A stretch of 39,550 nucleotides of DNA from CAYYHA01 sp964471535 (GTDB lineage: Bacteria > Myxococcota > Myxococcia > SLRQ01), in contig CAYYHA010000013.1 in assembly GCA_964471535.1 (NCBI GenBank), forward strand, positions 1 through 39,550, in the 5' to 3' direction. Below are positions 33,702 to 39,550 of the stretch, piece by piece. The notes under the pieces are model-generated. The model was not told the origin of the DNA, made no database searches, and saw nothing but the letters and a program-made list of their open reading frames with translations. The translations under genes and the position numbers were made by a program. Each line of letters opens with the position of its first letter. Position 1 is the stretch's first letter.

Positions 33702-33734
33702 GAGGGCGCCCGCAACGGCGCGGGCGCCCTCTTT
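33702..33734 (+). terminator. Intrinsic terminator after the Cys-rich lipoprotein
   Basis: A perfect 12-bp stem, GAGGGCGCCCGC (33702-33713) and GCGGGCGCCCTC (33720-33731), with a 6-base loop AACGGC and a TTT tail. It separates the lipoprotein from ppa, both read rightward. The stem is very stable; the T-run is short. Confidence 0.75.
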
Positions 33735-33840
33735 GCGTCGGAGGTCCGGCCCCACCTCGGCGCCACCGTCGCAAAACGCCGGCCGTCGGCGCGCGCCCAC
33801 CGGTGGGGACGTGCCATCCCATCGATGGTAGAAGGGCCCC

Positions 33841-34374
33841 ATGACGAACCCCTGGCACGACGTTCCCCTCGAGCGAAGCCACATCGCCGAGCGGATCCCG
33901 ACCATCGTCGAGGTCCCGAAGGGCTCGAAGAACAAGTACGAGCTCGACAAGCACACGGGACTGCTCGCCCTCGACCGCGTGCTCTACAGCGCCGTGCACT
34001 ATCCGGCCAACTACGGCTTCATCCCCCGGACCTACTGTGACGACGGCGATCCCCTCGACATCCTGGTCCTCTCGCAGGAGCCCATCCACCCGCTGACCTT
34101 GGTGCAGGCCCGCGCCATCGGCGCCTTCAAGATGCGCGACGAGAAGGGGCTCGACGACAAGATCGTCGCGGTGGCCCTCGGCGACCCGGCTTTCGCCACG
34201 GTCTACGACCATGAGGACCTCCCCCGCCACGTGTTCCGGGAGATCCAGCGCTTCTTCGAGGACTACAAGGCGCTCGAGGAGAAGGAGGTGGTGGTGGAGG
34301 CCCTGCTCGGCCGCAGCGAGGCGGTGGAGATCGTCGATGCGGCCGCCGCCTACTACCTGCGCGAGTTCGCGTAG
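33841..34374 (+). CDS. ppa: Inorganic pyrophosphatase (family I)
   Basis: Hydrolyses pyrophosphate to two phosphates in the cytoplasm, pulling biosynthetic reactions forward. At 177 residues it has the usual length for the bacterial enzyme. Family motifs are intact: VEVPKGSKNKYELDK (24-37), YPANYGFIPRTYCDDGDPLD (54-73), in which Asp68, Asp70 and Asp73 bind magnesium, and the later Asp105/Asp106 in EKGLDDKIVAVALGDP. HVFREIQRFFEDYKALE near residue 140 is also typical. The ATG at 33841 is preceded by AGAAGGG. It follows a terminator and so should have its own promoter, which I could not locate. It ends 2 bases from the convergent kinase gene. Confidence 0.97.
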   Translation: MTNPWHDVPLERSHIAERIPTIVEVPKGSKNKYELDKHTGLLALDRVLYSAVHYPANYGFIPRTYCDDGDPLDILVLSQEPIHPLTLVQARAIGAFKMRDEKGLDDKIVAVALGDPAFATVYDHEDLPRHVFREIQRFFEDYKALEEKEVVVEALLGRSEAVEIVDAAAAYYLREFA

Positions 34375-34376
34375 CG

Positions 34377-36890
34377 CTACCGGAGATCGATTTTCAGGCG
34401 CTTCGTCTCGCCGGAGCGCACCCGGAGCCGCTTGGTCCACCGCTTGCCCGTCTCGGGGTTTTCGATCTCGATGCGATGGACGCCGGGCTTCAGCTTCACA
34501 GGTGGCATGGGCGTGCGTCCCCGCTCGACGCCATCGACACGCACCGTGCCCCAGGGCGCGACAAGGAGCACGAGCGAGGCGGCACTGAGCTTCAGCGAGC
34601 GCTTGACCGTTTGGCCGGAGCGGATGCGGAGGGGGAGGAGTTCCTCGATGCCCGCCACCTCGTTCACCAGCTTCAGGGTGTGGCGCCCCGGGGGCAGGGC
34701 CACCTTCACGGGCGTTCGGCCGAGACGCTTCTGTCCCCACACCACCTGCGTCCACGGGGTGGTGTCGATCACCGCGTAGCCAAGCGCCTTCGGGGAGGCG
34801 GATGCCGGTGGCGCCGCGGGGACCGCGGCCTCGGGCGACGCTTCGGACGGGGACGCCGGAGCCTCGTCTGTGGCAGGTCCGGGCGCAGCCGCGGGGCGGG
34901 GGGCCACCTCGGACGCGGCGGCGACCGCCGGCCGCGCGGTCTTGCCGGAGGGCTTGGCCGCCACCACCTTGCCGGGGGCCTCCGGCTCGCTCTCGGTCAC
35001 GGTCTCGGAGGTCTCGGTGTCCGCCGCGGGCGCGTCGGCCTCCTCCACCTCCACCCGCTCCGCAGCTGCCGAGGGGCCGGGGGAAGGCTCCCTCCCCTCC
35101 TCTGCAGTGGCGGCCGAGCCGGCGGCAGGGGCCGGCGGTTCCTCCGCGGCGCGTTGGGCGGGTGTCACCCGNNNNNNNNNNNNNNNNNNNNNNNNNNNNN
35201 NNNNNNNNNNNNNNNNNNNNNNNNNNNNNNNNNNNNNNNNNNNNNNNNNNNNNNNNNNNNNNNNNNNNNNNCGTTGGGCGGGTGTCACCCGATTGTTCCC
35301 CGCCGGGGCCGCTGGCGCAGGGCGGTGTGGGCCCGGCGGACGCAGGGGCGTGGGGCCGGGGACGGTGGCCGGGCGCTGCAGGGCGATCACCGCCGCGACG
35401 GCGAGGCCTACGAGGGCGAGGGCGCCAACGCCCAGCCAAAGGGTGGTGCGGCCACGGAGGCGGGCAACCCCCTCCTCGCCCGCGTCTCCGCCTCCCGGCG
35501 TCCCCGCTGCTGCCGGCGGGGGGCGCCGGGCGGCCCGCGCGCTCGCCGCTTCGCGATCTGGCCCCGAGGCAGCGGCGCCCTCCGGGCTGCCGCCCCCCCG
35601 GAGCCCGGCGGAAGCGGTCCCAGGCCCCTCACCCGCCTCCGGCGCGGCGGTCTCGGCCGAGGGGTCCGCGCCCCCGGTGGGCAGGGGCCGCCCCTGGCGG
35701 GGGGCTGCTTCCAGGTCGGGCGCAGGGGCGCTCCGGGCAGCGGCGCCGCCGGCCTCGCTGGAGCCGGCCTCCGGCGAAGGTGCGGGCCGCGCCTCGGCCC
35801 CGACCACGCGGGTCTTCGCATCGAGCAGGGCCGTCGCCCCCTCGGGCAGTGCCGCGGCCTCCCCCGCCCCGGCCCCAGCGCCAGGGGCAGCCTGGCCGCT
35901 CGGTGCCTGACCGGCGGCGACCCGAGCGGGGTGACCGGGGTTCGTACCCACCGGCCCATGGAGGTCGGGCACCACCGCGGCGATCCGAGCGAGGGCCTCG
36001 GCGATGTCGAAAGTGGAGACCGGACCCCCATGGGCGAGGACGAAGCGCTCGAGCTCTGCGGCCATCTCGCGGCCCGACGCGAAGCGGTCGCCCGGTGATT
36101 TCTCGAGGGCGCAGAGAATGATCGCTTCGAGCGCCTCGGGGATGTCCGCGTTGAAGCGCCGCGGAGGCGGAGGGTCTTCGTCGACGATCGCCCGCATCAG
36201 ATCGAAGTCGGTCTCCCCGAGGAAGGGCGTCCGGCCGGTCACGAGCTGGTAGAGGACCACGCCGAGGGCATAGAGGTCGGCGCGCCCATCCACGGCATGA
36301 CCCTGGATCTGCTCCGGGGGCATGTAAGCGAACTTTCCCTTGATGGTCCCCGACTGGGTCTTGTAGCTGCGGCTCGCCGCCTTCGCGATGCCAAAGTCGA
36401 GGATGCGGGGAACACCGTCGATCGAGACGATGACGTTGGATGGCGAGATGTCCCGATGCACGATGTGCAGCGGGGATCCGTCCTCGTCGGCGAGGGTGTG
36501 GGCGTAGTGGAGGCCCTCGGCGACGCCGGCGCAGATCTTCGCCGTCATCGCAAAGGAGAGGGGAAAGCGGGAGACGGCGGCTCCGTTGTAGAGGCGGCGG
36601 AGGTCCGGACCCCGCACCAGCTCCATGGCGAGGTAGAAGGAGCCGTCCACCTCGCCGAAGTCGAAGATGGGCACGATGTTGGGATGGGAGAGGCGTGCGG
36701 CGAGGCGAGCTTCGTCGAGGAACATCGCCTGAAAGCCAGGATCGTCGGCGAGGTGGGGCAGGATGCGCTTGATCACGAGGCGGCGCGAGAAGCCGCGCGG
36801 TCCCTCCTGCCGCGCGAGGAAGATCTCGGCCATGCCGCCAAGGGCGATGCGCCGTTCGAGGATGTAGCGCCCGAAGGGCTGCCCTTCCAT
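34377..36890 (-). CDS. Ser/Thr protein kinase with membrane helix and PEGA-like tail (contains assembly gap)
   Basis: A Hanks-type kinase. The ATG at 36890 has GGAGAG seven bases upstream. Kinase domain, residues 8-275: Gly loop RIALGGMAEIF, Lys41 in LVIKRI, Glu60, catalytic HRDISPSNVIV (145-155) and DFG (165-167); the usual APE is PPE. A long Ala/Pro/Glu-rich stretch follows, then one transmembrane helix (LWLGVGALALVGLAVAAVIAL), another Pro/Ala-rich linker, and a C-terminal PEGA-like domain with two repeats (VALPPGRHTLKLVNE and VKLKPGVHRIEIENP). The PEGA part should be outside the membrane. The 100 N at 35172-35271 fall in the second linker. The frame agrees on both sides; joining the duplicated 20-base ends would give about 797 residues. 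Last gene of a unit with a TPR protein and a small lipoprotein. Confidence 0.9.
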   Translation of the reverse strand: MEGQPFGRYILERRIALGGMAEIFLARQEGPRGFSRRLVIKRILPHLADDPGFQAMFLDEARLAARLSHPNIVPIFDFGEVDGSFYLAMELVRGPDLRRLYNGAAVSRFPLSFAMTAKICAGVAEGLHYAHTLADEDGSPLHIVHRDISPSNVIVSIDGVPRILDFGIAKAASRSYKTQSGTIKGKFAYMPPEQIQGHAVDGRADLYALGVVLYQLVTGRTPFLGETDFDLMRAIVDEDPPPPRRFNADIPEALEAIILCALEKSPGDRFASGREMAAELERFVLAHGGPVSTFDIAEALARIAAVVPDLHGPVGTNPGHPARVAAGQAPSGQAAPGAGAGAGEAAALPEGATALLDAKTRVVGAEARPAPSPEAGSSEAGGAAARSAPAPDLEAAPRQGRPLPTGGADPSAETAAPEAGEGPGTASAGLRGGGSPEGAAASGPDREAASARAARRPPPAAAGTPGGGDAGEEGVARLRGRTTLWLGVGALALVGLAVAAVIALQRPATVPGPTPLRPPGPHRPAPAAPAGNNRVTPAQXXXXXXXXXXXXXXXXXXXXXXXXXXXXXXXXXXRVTPAQRAAEEPPAPAAGSAATAEEGREPSPGPSAAAERVEVEEADAPAADTETSETVTESEPEAPGKVVAAKPSGKTARPAVAAASEVAPRPAAAPGPATDEAPASPSEASPEAAVPAAPPASASPKALGYAVIDTTPWTQVVWGQKRLGRTPVKVALPPGRHTLKLVNEVAGIEELLPLRIRSGQTVKRSLKLSAASLVLLVAPWGTVRVDGVERGRTPMPPVKLKPGVHRIEIENPETGKRWTKRLRVRSGETKRLKIDLR
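35172..35271. other. Assembly gap (100 N) flanked by an identical 20-base sequence
   Basis: The gap is exactly 100 N, a common placeholder length. The 20 bases before it (35152-35171) and after it (35272-35291) are the same, CGTTGGGCGGGTGTCACCCG. Dropping the gap and one copy removes 120 bases, 40 codons, and leaves the kinase frame intact. Confidence 0.95.
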
Positions 36891-36927
36891 CGCTTCGCTC
36901 TCCGTCGTCGCCACCGGCCCTGGCCCC

Positions 36928-37374
36928 CTACTCGAGGGTGATCTCCACCAGGGTGCGGCCGCCCGCTTCGATGGTGTGGGGACCGGAGCAGCCGAAGCCC
37001 ACCACGGCGCCCCCCGCGTCGAAACCAAGACCGACGATCGTACGGCGACCCGCGCTGACGTAGAGGTCGACCGGGGCCGAGGCATCGAAGTCGGCCACCT
37101 TCAGGCGCGCTCGGGAGAGCTTGCAGGGGGGCAGCGCGCTCTCGTCTCCGCCAGTGCACAGGCCGAGCATCTCCCACACGCCTGTCTGCTGTGACAGTTC
37201 CGGGCATGCATGCGAACCGTCGAAGGCCGCGATCTCCACCTCGGTGACCTCGGCGCGGAGCGCTTGGCGCATCGAAAGAACGACCTCGGGCTCCGCACCC
37301 GGCGCGCCGCAGGCGAAGAGCAGGAGTGCAGGAAGCACCCAGACCAGGTACCAGCGGCTGGTGTTTCCACTCAT
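36928..37374 (-). CDS. Small lipoprotein between the TPR and kinase genes
   Basis: A 148-residue exported protein. The ATG at 37374 overlaps the stop of the TPR gene (ATGA), so the two are coupled; the kinase start is 37 bases beyond this gene's stop. The signal contains YLVWVLPALLLFAC with lipobox LFAC. The mature part is short and beta-rich, with four cysteines (HACPELS, GLCTGG, PPCKLSRARL, GFGCSGPH), probably two disulfides. VDLYVSAGRRTIVGLGFDAGGAVVGFGC and the ending IEAGGRTLVEITLE suggest a small beta-sandwich. I recognise no family. Proximity to a kinase with an extracytoplasmic PEGA domain makes a ligand or partner role conceivable. Confidence 0.75.
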   Translation of the reverse strand: MSGNTSRWYLVWVLPALLLFACGAPGAEPEVVLSMRQALRAEVTEVEIAAFDGSHACPELSQQTGVWEMLGLCTGGDESALPPCKLSRARLKVADFDASAPVDLYVSAGRRTIVGLGFDAGGAVVGFGCSGPHTIEAGGRTLVEITLE

Positions 37375-38285
37375 CGAAGGGTCACCTCCACGCAACCTTG
37401 TCCGCTGGGGGCCGGGCAGCCACCGCCGTTGGCGAGGACGATACCACCGACCAGGACGGCTGCGACTGCGCCGACACCGGCCCAAAGATACCAGCGTTGG
37501 TACCACGGCGGCTCCGGGCCCTCTTCGGTCAGCGGCGCTCCCGCGTCCACCGCGGCCAGGGGCGCGCCCTCGGGCGTGCGCACGAGGAGGGGCGAGGCGC
37601 GGCTGCCCACGCGGCCCACCACCACCCCGTTGGGATCGAGCGCCTCGATGTAGTAGGCGATGGGCGCCTCGGCCGTGGGGGCGGGAAGCTCGGCCACCCA
37701 CTTCGCCGAAGTGAGCGGCGTGGCGTCCACCGTGAACCAGAAGTCGTCCTTGCCCCGCCGGTGGTACACGACGATCCGGTCCACCTCGACCTCCCGAAGC
37801 GGGTCGAGGGTGACCTCGATCCGCGCCGGGCCGGTGCCGGGTTCTGGTGGCGTGTGGCGAAGGAGCTTCGACTCGGTGGGCGTACTGGCGCTCTCCCCAG
37901 GGGGCCCGCCTTCGCCGGCCGGGCCGGTCTCGCCGGCTTCCTGAGACACGTCGCGGCGCACCTCCTCGAGAACCGCCTGCACCGCCGGGGAGGCATCGGT
38001 GGGCAGGGCGACTTCGGGATCGATGCGGAGGGCGGTGGCGAAGGCTTCCCGCGCCTTCTGCTCCTCGCCGAGCACGAGCCGAATGACCCCGAGGTACGCG
38101 GCGGCGCGGGCACGGGTGGCAGCCTCGACCGTCTCGTCGTCGAGCACCTTCTCGAAGGCCGTTGCAGCGCGCTCGTAGTCAAGGGCCTCATAGAACCGTG
38201 TGCCTTCTTCGAAGGCCGAAGGTGCCGCCGCAGCAGCCGCGAACGGAAGGAGGAGACAGAGAAGAAGGACACGGATGTAGGGCAT
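37371..38285 (-). CDS. Exported TPR protein with C-terminal membrane helix
   Basis: A 304-residue protein from the ATG at 38285 (GGGGAG six bases upstream; an in-frame start at 38360 would lack a signal). MPYIRVLLLCLLLPFAAAAAA is a signal peptide. Two or three TPR-like helices follow (EEGTRFYEALDYERAATAFEKV, AAAYLGVIRLVLGEEQKAREA, FATALRIDPEVALPTDASPAV), then a Pro/Gly/Ser-rich linker, a beta domain (about 155-245: VDRIVVYHRRGKDDFWFTVD, EAPIAYYIEALDPNG) and a C-terminal transmembrane helix (LWAGVGAVAAVLVGGIVLA) before a short Cys-containing tail. This layout is frequent beside Ser/Thr kinases of myxobacteria, and the kinase is two genes on. Its role is probably structural or in signalling at the envelope. 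Confidence 0.8.
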   Translation of the reverse strand: MPYIRVLLLCLLLPFAAAAAAPSAFEEGTRFYEALDYERAATAFEKVLDDETVEAATRARAAAYLGVIRLVLGEEQKAREAFATALRIDPEVALPTDASPAVQAVLEEVRRDVSQEAGETGPAGEGGPPGESASTPTESKLLRHTPPEPGTGPARIEVTLDPLREVEVDRIVVYHRRGKDDFWFTVDATPLTSAKWVAELPAPTAEAPIAYYIEALDPNGVVVGRVGSRASPLLVRTPEGAPLAAVDAGAPLTEEGPEPPWYQRWYLWAGVGAVAAVLVGGIVLANGGGCPAPSGQGCVEVTLR

Positions 38286-38360
38286 CTTGGGCTCCCCAAG
38301 GCTACGGCGTTGAGCGGTACGATAGCAGCACCGCGGTGGGGTGGCGGCGTCAGGGTACAC

Positions 38361-39017
38361 CTATGCGGCGAGCAACGATCGCCAGATCGGCATGCCATCC
38401 TCGCCCCCCAGGATCGCCTCGGAGAGACGCTCTGGATGAGGCATCAGGCCGACCACGTTTCGGGCCTCGTTGCACAGGCCCGCGATGTCGGCTACCGATC
38501 CGTTTGGGTTGTCGAGGTAGCGGAAGACGATCCGTCCCTCTGCCTCGAGCCGCCGGGCGCCTTCGACGTCGATGAAGTAGCTTCCTTCGTGGTGGGCGAC
38601 GGGCAGCGTGAGCACCGTACCTGCCTCGATGCACCGGGTGAAGGGTGTATCGCTGCGCTCCACGCGCACCCGGACGTCTCGGCACACGAAGTGAAGGGAG
38701 GCGTTGGGGAGCAGGGCGCCGGGCAGGAGGCGTGCCTCCACCAGAATCTGGAAGCCGTTGCAGATGCCGAGCACCGGGCCGCCGGCGGCGGCGAAGCGGC
38801 GGACCTCGTCCATGATGGGGGAGAGCTGGGCGATGGCCCCCGCGCGCAGGTAGTCGCCATAGGAGAAGCCCCCGGGGAGGACCACCGCATCGACCCCCTG
38901 CAGGTCCCGCTCCTTGTGCCAGAGCATCACCGCCGTCTCACCGAGGACCGTCTCGACCACGTGCTGCATGTCGTGGTCGCAGTTGCTCCCCGGGAAGACG
39001 ACGATGCCCACCTTCAT
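38361..39017 (-). CDS. purQ: Phosphoribosylformylglycinamidine synthase, glutaminase subunit PurQ
   Basis: PurQ splits glutamine and passes ammonia to PurL in the fourth step of purine synthesis; this small type works with PurS and a separate PurL. The 218 residues are the usual length. Class I glutaminase residues are present: nucleophile Cys86 in GPVLGICNGFQIL, and His194 and Glu196 in LMPHPERLSE. The N-terminus MKVGIVVFPGSNCDHDM and the LPGGFSYGDYLRAGAIA block are diagnostic. It starts 2 bases after the purS stop. A gap of 75 bases separates it from the TPR gene; it contains the palindrome CACCGCGGTG (38329-38338) but no T-run, so the two could still share a transcript. PurL is not in the window. 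Confidence 0.97.
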   Translation of the reverse strand: MKVGIVVFPGSNCDHDMQHVVETVLGETAVMLWHKERDLQGVDAVVLPGGFSYGDYLRAGAIAQLSPIMDEVRRFAAAGGPVLGICNGFQILVEARLLPGALLPNASLHFVCRDVRVRVERSDTPFTRCIEAGTVLTLPVAHHEGSYFIDVEGARRLEAEGRIVFRYLDNPNGSVADIAGLCNEARNVVGLMPHPERLSEAILGGEDGMPIWRSLLAA

Positions 39018-39019
39018 GG

Positions 39020-39259
39020 TCACGCGACTTCGATGCGGTAGTCTTCGATGACGGTGTTGGCGAGCAGGCGCTCGCACATCTCCTCGAGGCGCGCCCGTGC
39101 CTCCTCTTGCGTCGTGGCCTGCACCTCGATGTCGATGAGCTTGCCGATGCGCACCGCTGCAACCTCCTCGTAGCCGAGGGTGTGAAGCGAGCGCTGGACC
39201 ACCTGGCCTTGGGGATCGAGCACCGCGGGCTTGAGGGTCACGTAGACGCGTGCGCGCAT
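39020..39259 (-). CDS. purS: Phosphoribosylformylglycinamidine synthase subunit PurS
   Basis: A 79-residue subunit of the three-part FGAM synthase. PurS joins PurQ to small PurL and helps form the ammonia channel. The sequence carries family marks: an opening RARVYVTLKPAVLDPQGQVV, SLHTLGYEEVAAVRIGKLID and a helix with ARARLEEMCERLLANTVIED, and ends in YRIEVA. The ATG at 39259 has no clear Shine-Dalgarno sequence; a promoter-like pair lies only 9 bases upstream, so the transcript may be nearly leaderless. PurQ follows after 2 bases. Confidence 0.95.
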   Translation of the reverse strand: MRARVYVTLKPAVLDPQGQVVQRSLHTLGYEEVAAVRIGKLIDIEVQATTQEEARARLEEMCERLLANTVIEDYRIEVA

Positions 39260-39268
39260 GGCGAGCGG

Positions 39269-39298
39269 ACCCTATGCCGCCGGCGCAGGCCCCGTCAA
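39269..39298 (-). promoter_or_regulatory. Candidate promoter of purSQ
   Basis: Minus strand: TTGACG (39298-39293), 18 bases, TAGGGT (39274-39269). The -35 is 5 of 6 to consensus and the -10 is 3 of 6. The -10 ends 9 bases before the purS ATG, leaving almost no leader. Confidence 0.4.
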
Positions 39299-39550
39299 TC
39301 GATGGAGGCGGCGCCACGGGGCATGCATGGCGCATTCTGCCACCGAAGAGACAGAGCCAGATTGACTCATCAATCTATCGTGCGGTGCCCCGCCCCCGGC
39401 CTTTTGTCCTCACCCTCTCGCGCGACAGATACGGTCGCAAATGTACTGGGCCAACTACTCAACCGGCTGAAATCAAAGGGCTTCCACTTTCCGCCGGACC
39501 CAGGTTCCGGCGGAGGGCGGTTCCGGGGGAGGGACGCACGGGGTCCGAGC
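39299..39550. other. Region upstream of purS to the window edge
   Basis: No gene is evident. It has lower-GC patches. It holds an inverted repeat GATTGA-CTCA-TCAATC (39360-39375), a possible operator, and two copies of GGTTCCGG near 39503 and 39520 that may be incidental. Confidence 0.4.

Overview
The window is a very GC-rich stretch with no mobile element, CRISPR array, rRNA or tRNA that I can see. It most likely comes from a myxobacterium or another member of the Myxococcota. The clues are a C-terminal MYXO-CTERM-like sorting tail, thrombospondin-type-3 and 'DNDGDGLTDYP' calcium-binding repeats, many lipoproteins with a lipobox followed by Gly/Asp/Pro-rich linkers, Cys-rich CxxDxxC repeat lipoproteins, a Ser/Thr kinase with a PEGA tail, and a caspase-like protease. 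About two thirds of the DNA encodes exported proteins. One run of 100 N (35172-35271) lies inside the kinase gene and looks like a scaffolding artefact.

Layout. Bases 1-1470 (+): end of ttcA (tRNA 2-thiocytidine synthesis), an AIM24-family protein and an 88-residue beta-solenoid protein, joined by 4-base stop/start overlaps. 1600-2622 (+): lipoprotein with a YARHG domain. 2701-12875 (-): seven genes in one direction. First comes an ECF sigma factor, its likely membrane anti-sigma factor, a caspase-like peptidase and a Cys-rich lipoprotein. After a candidate terminator come two tandem paralogous lipoproteins (Ig/PKD-like repeats plus a beta-propeller) and a Cys-rich lipoprotein broken by one in-frame TAG. 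13174-18362 (+): lipoprotein with TSP3 repeats and a VWA-like domain, then a large surface protein with a MYXO-CTERM-like tail. 18866-19330 (-): small Thr/Ser-rich lipoprotein with a near-consensus promoter. 19581-32120 (-): penicillin-binding protein 1C, a thioester-containing bacterial alpha-2-macroglobulin, a YwqK/MORN-like lipoprotein and an FG-GAP-repeat lipoprotein. 32309-34374 (+): Cys-rich lipoprotein, an intrinsic terminator and inorganic pyrophosphatase. 34377-38285 (-): TPR protein, small lipoprotein and Ser/Thr kinase-PEGA protein. 38361-39259 (-): purS and purQ.

How the genes may work together. Housekeeping genes (ttcA, ppa, purSQ) border blocks of cell-envelope genes. PbpC and alpha-2-macroglobulin form the known pair that couples peptidoglycan repair to trapping of foreign proteases. 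The most unusual block is the sigma/anti-sigma/caspase/Cys-rich unit. Its anti-sigma factor has one membrane helix and an extracytoplasmic domain, and the protease and Cys-rich protein carry export signals, so an envelope-sensing circuit with an exported caspase-like protease is plausible but unproven. All functions come from reading the sequence; no database search was run.
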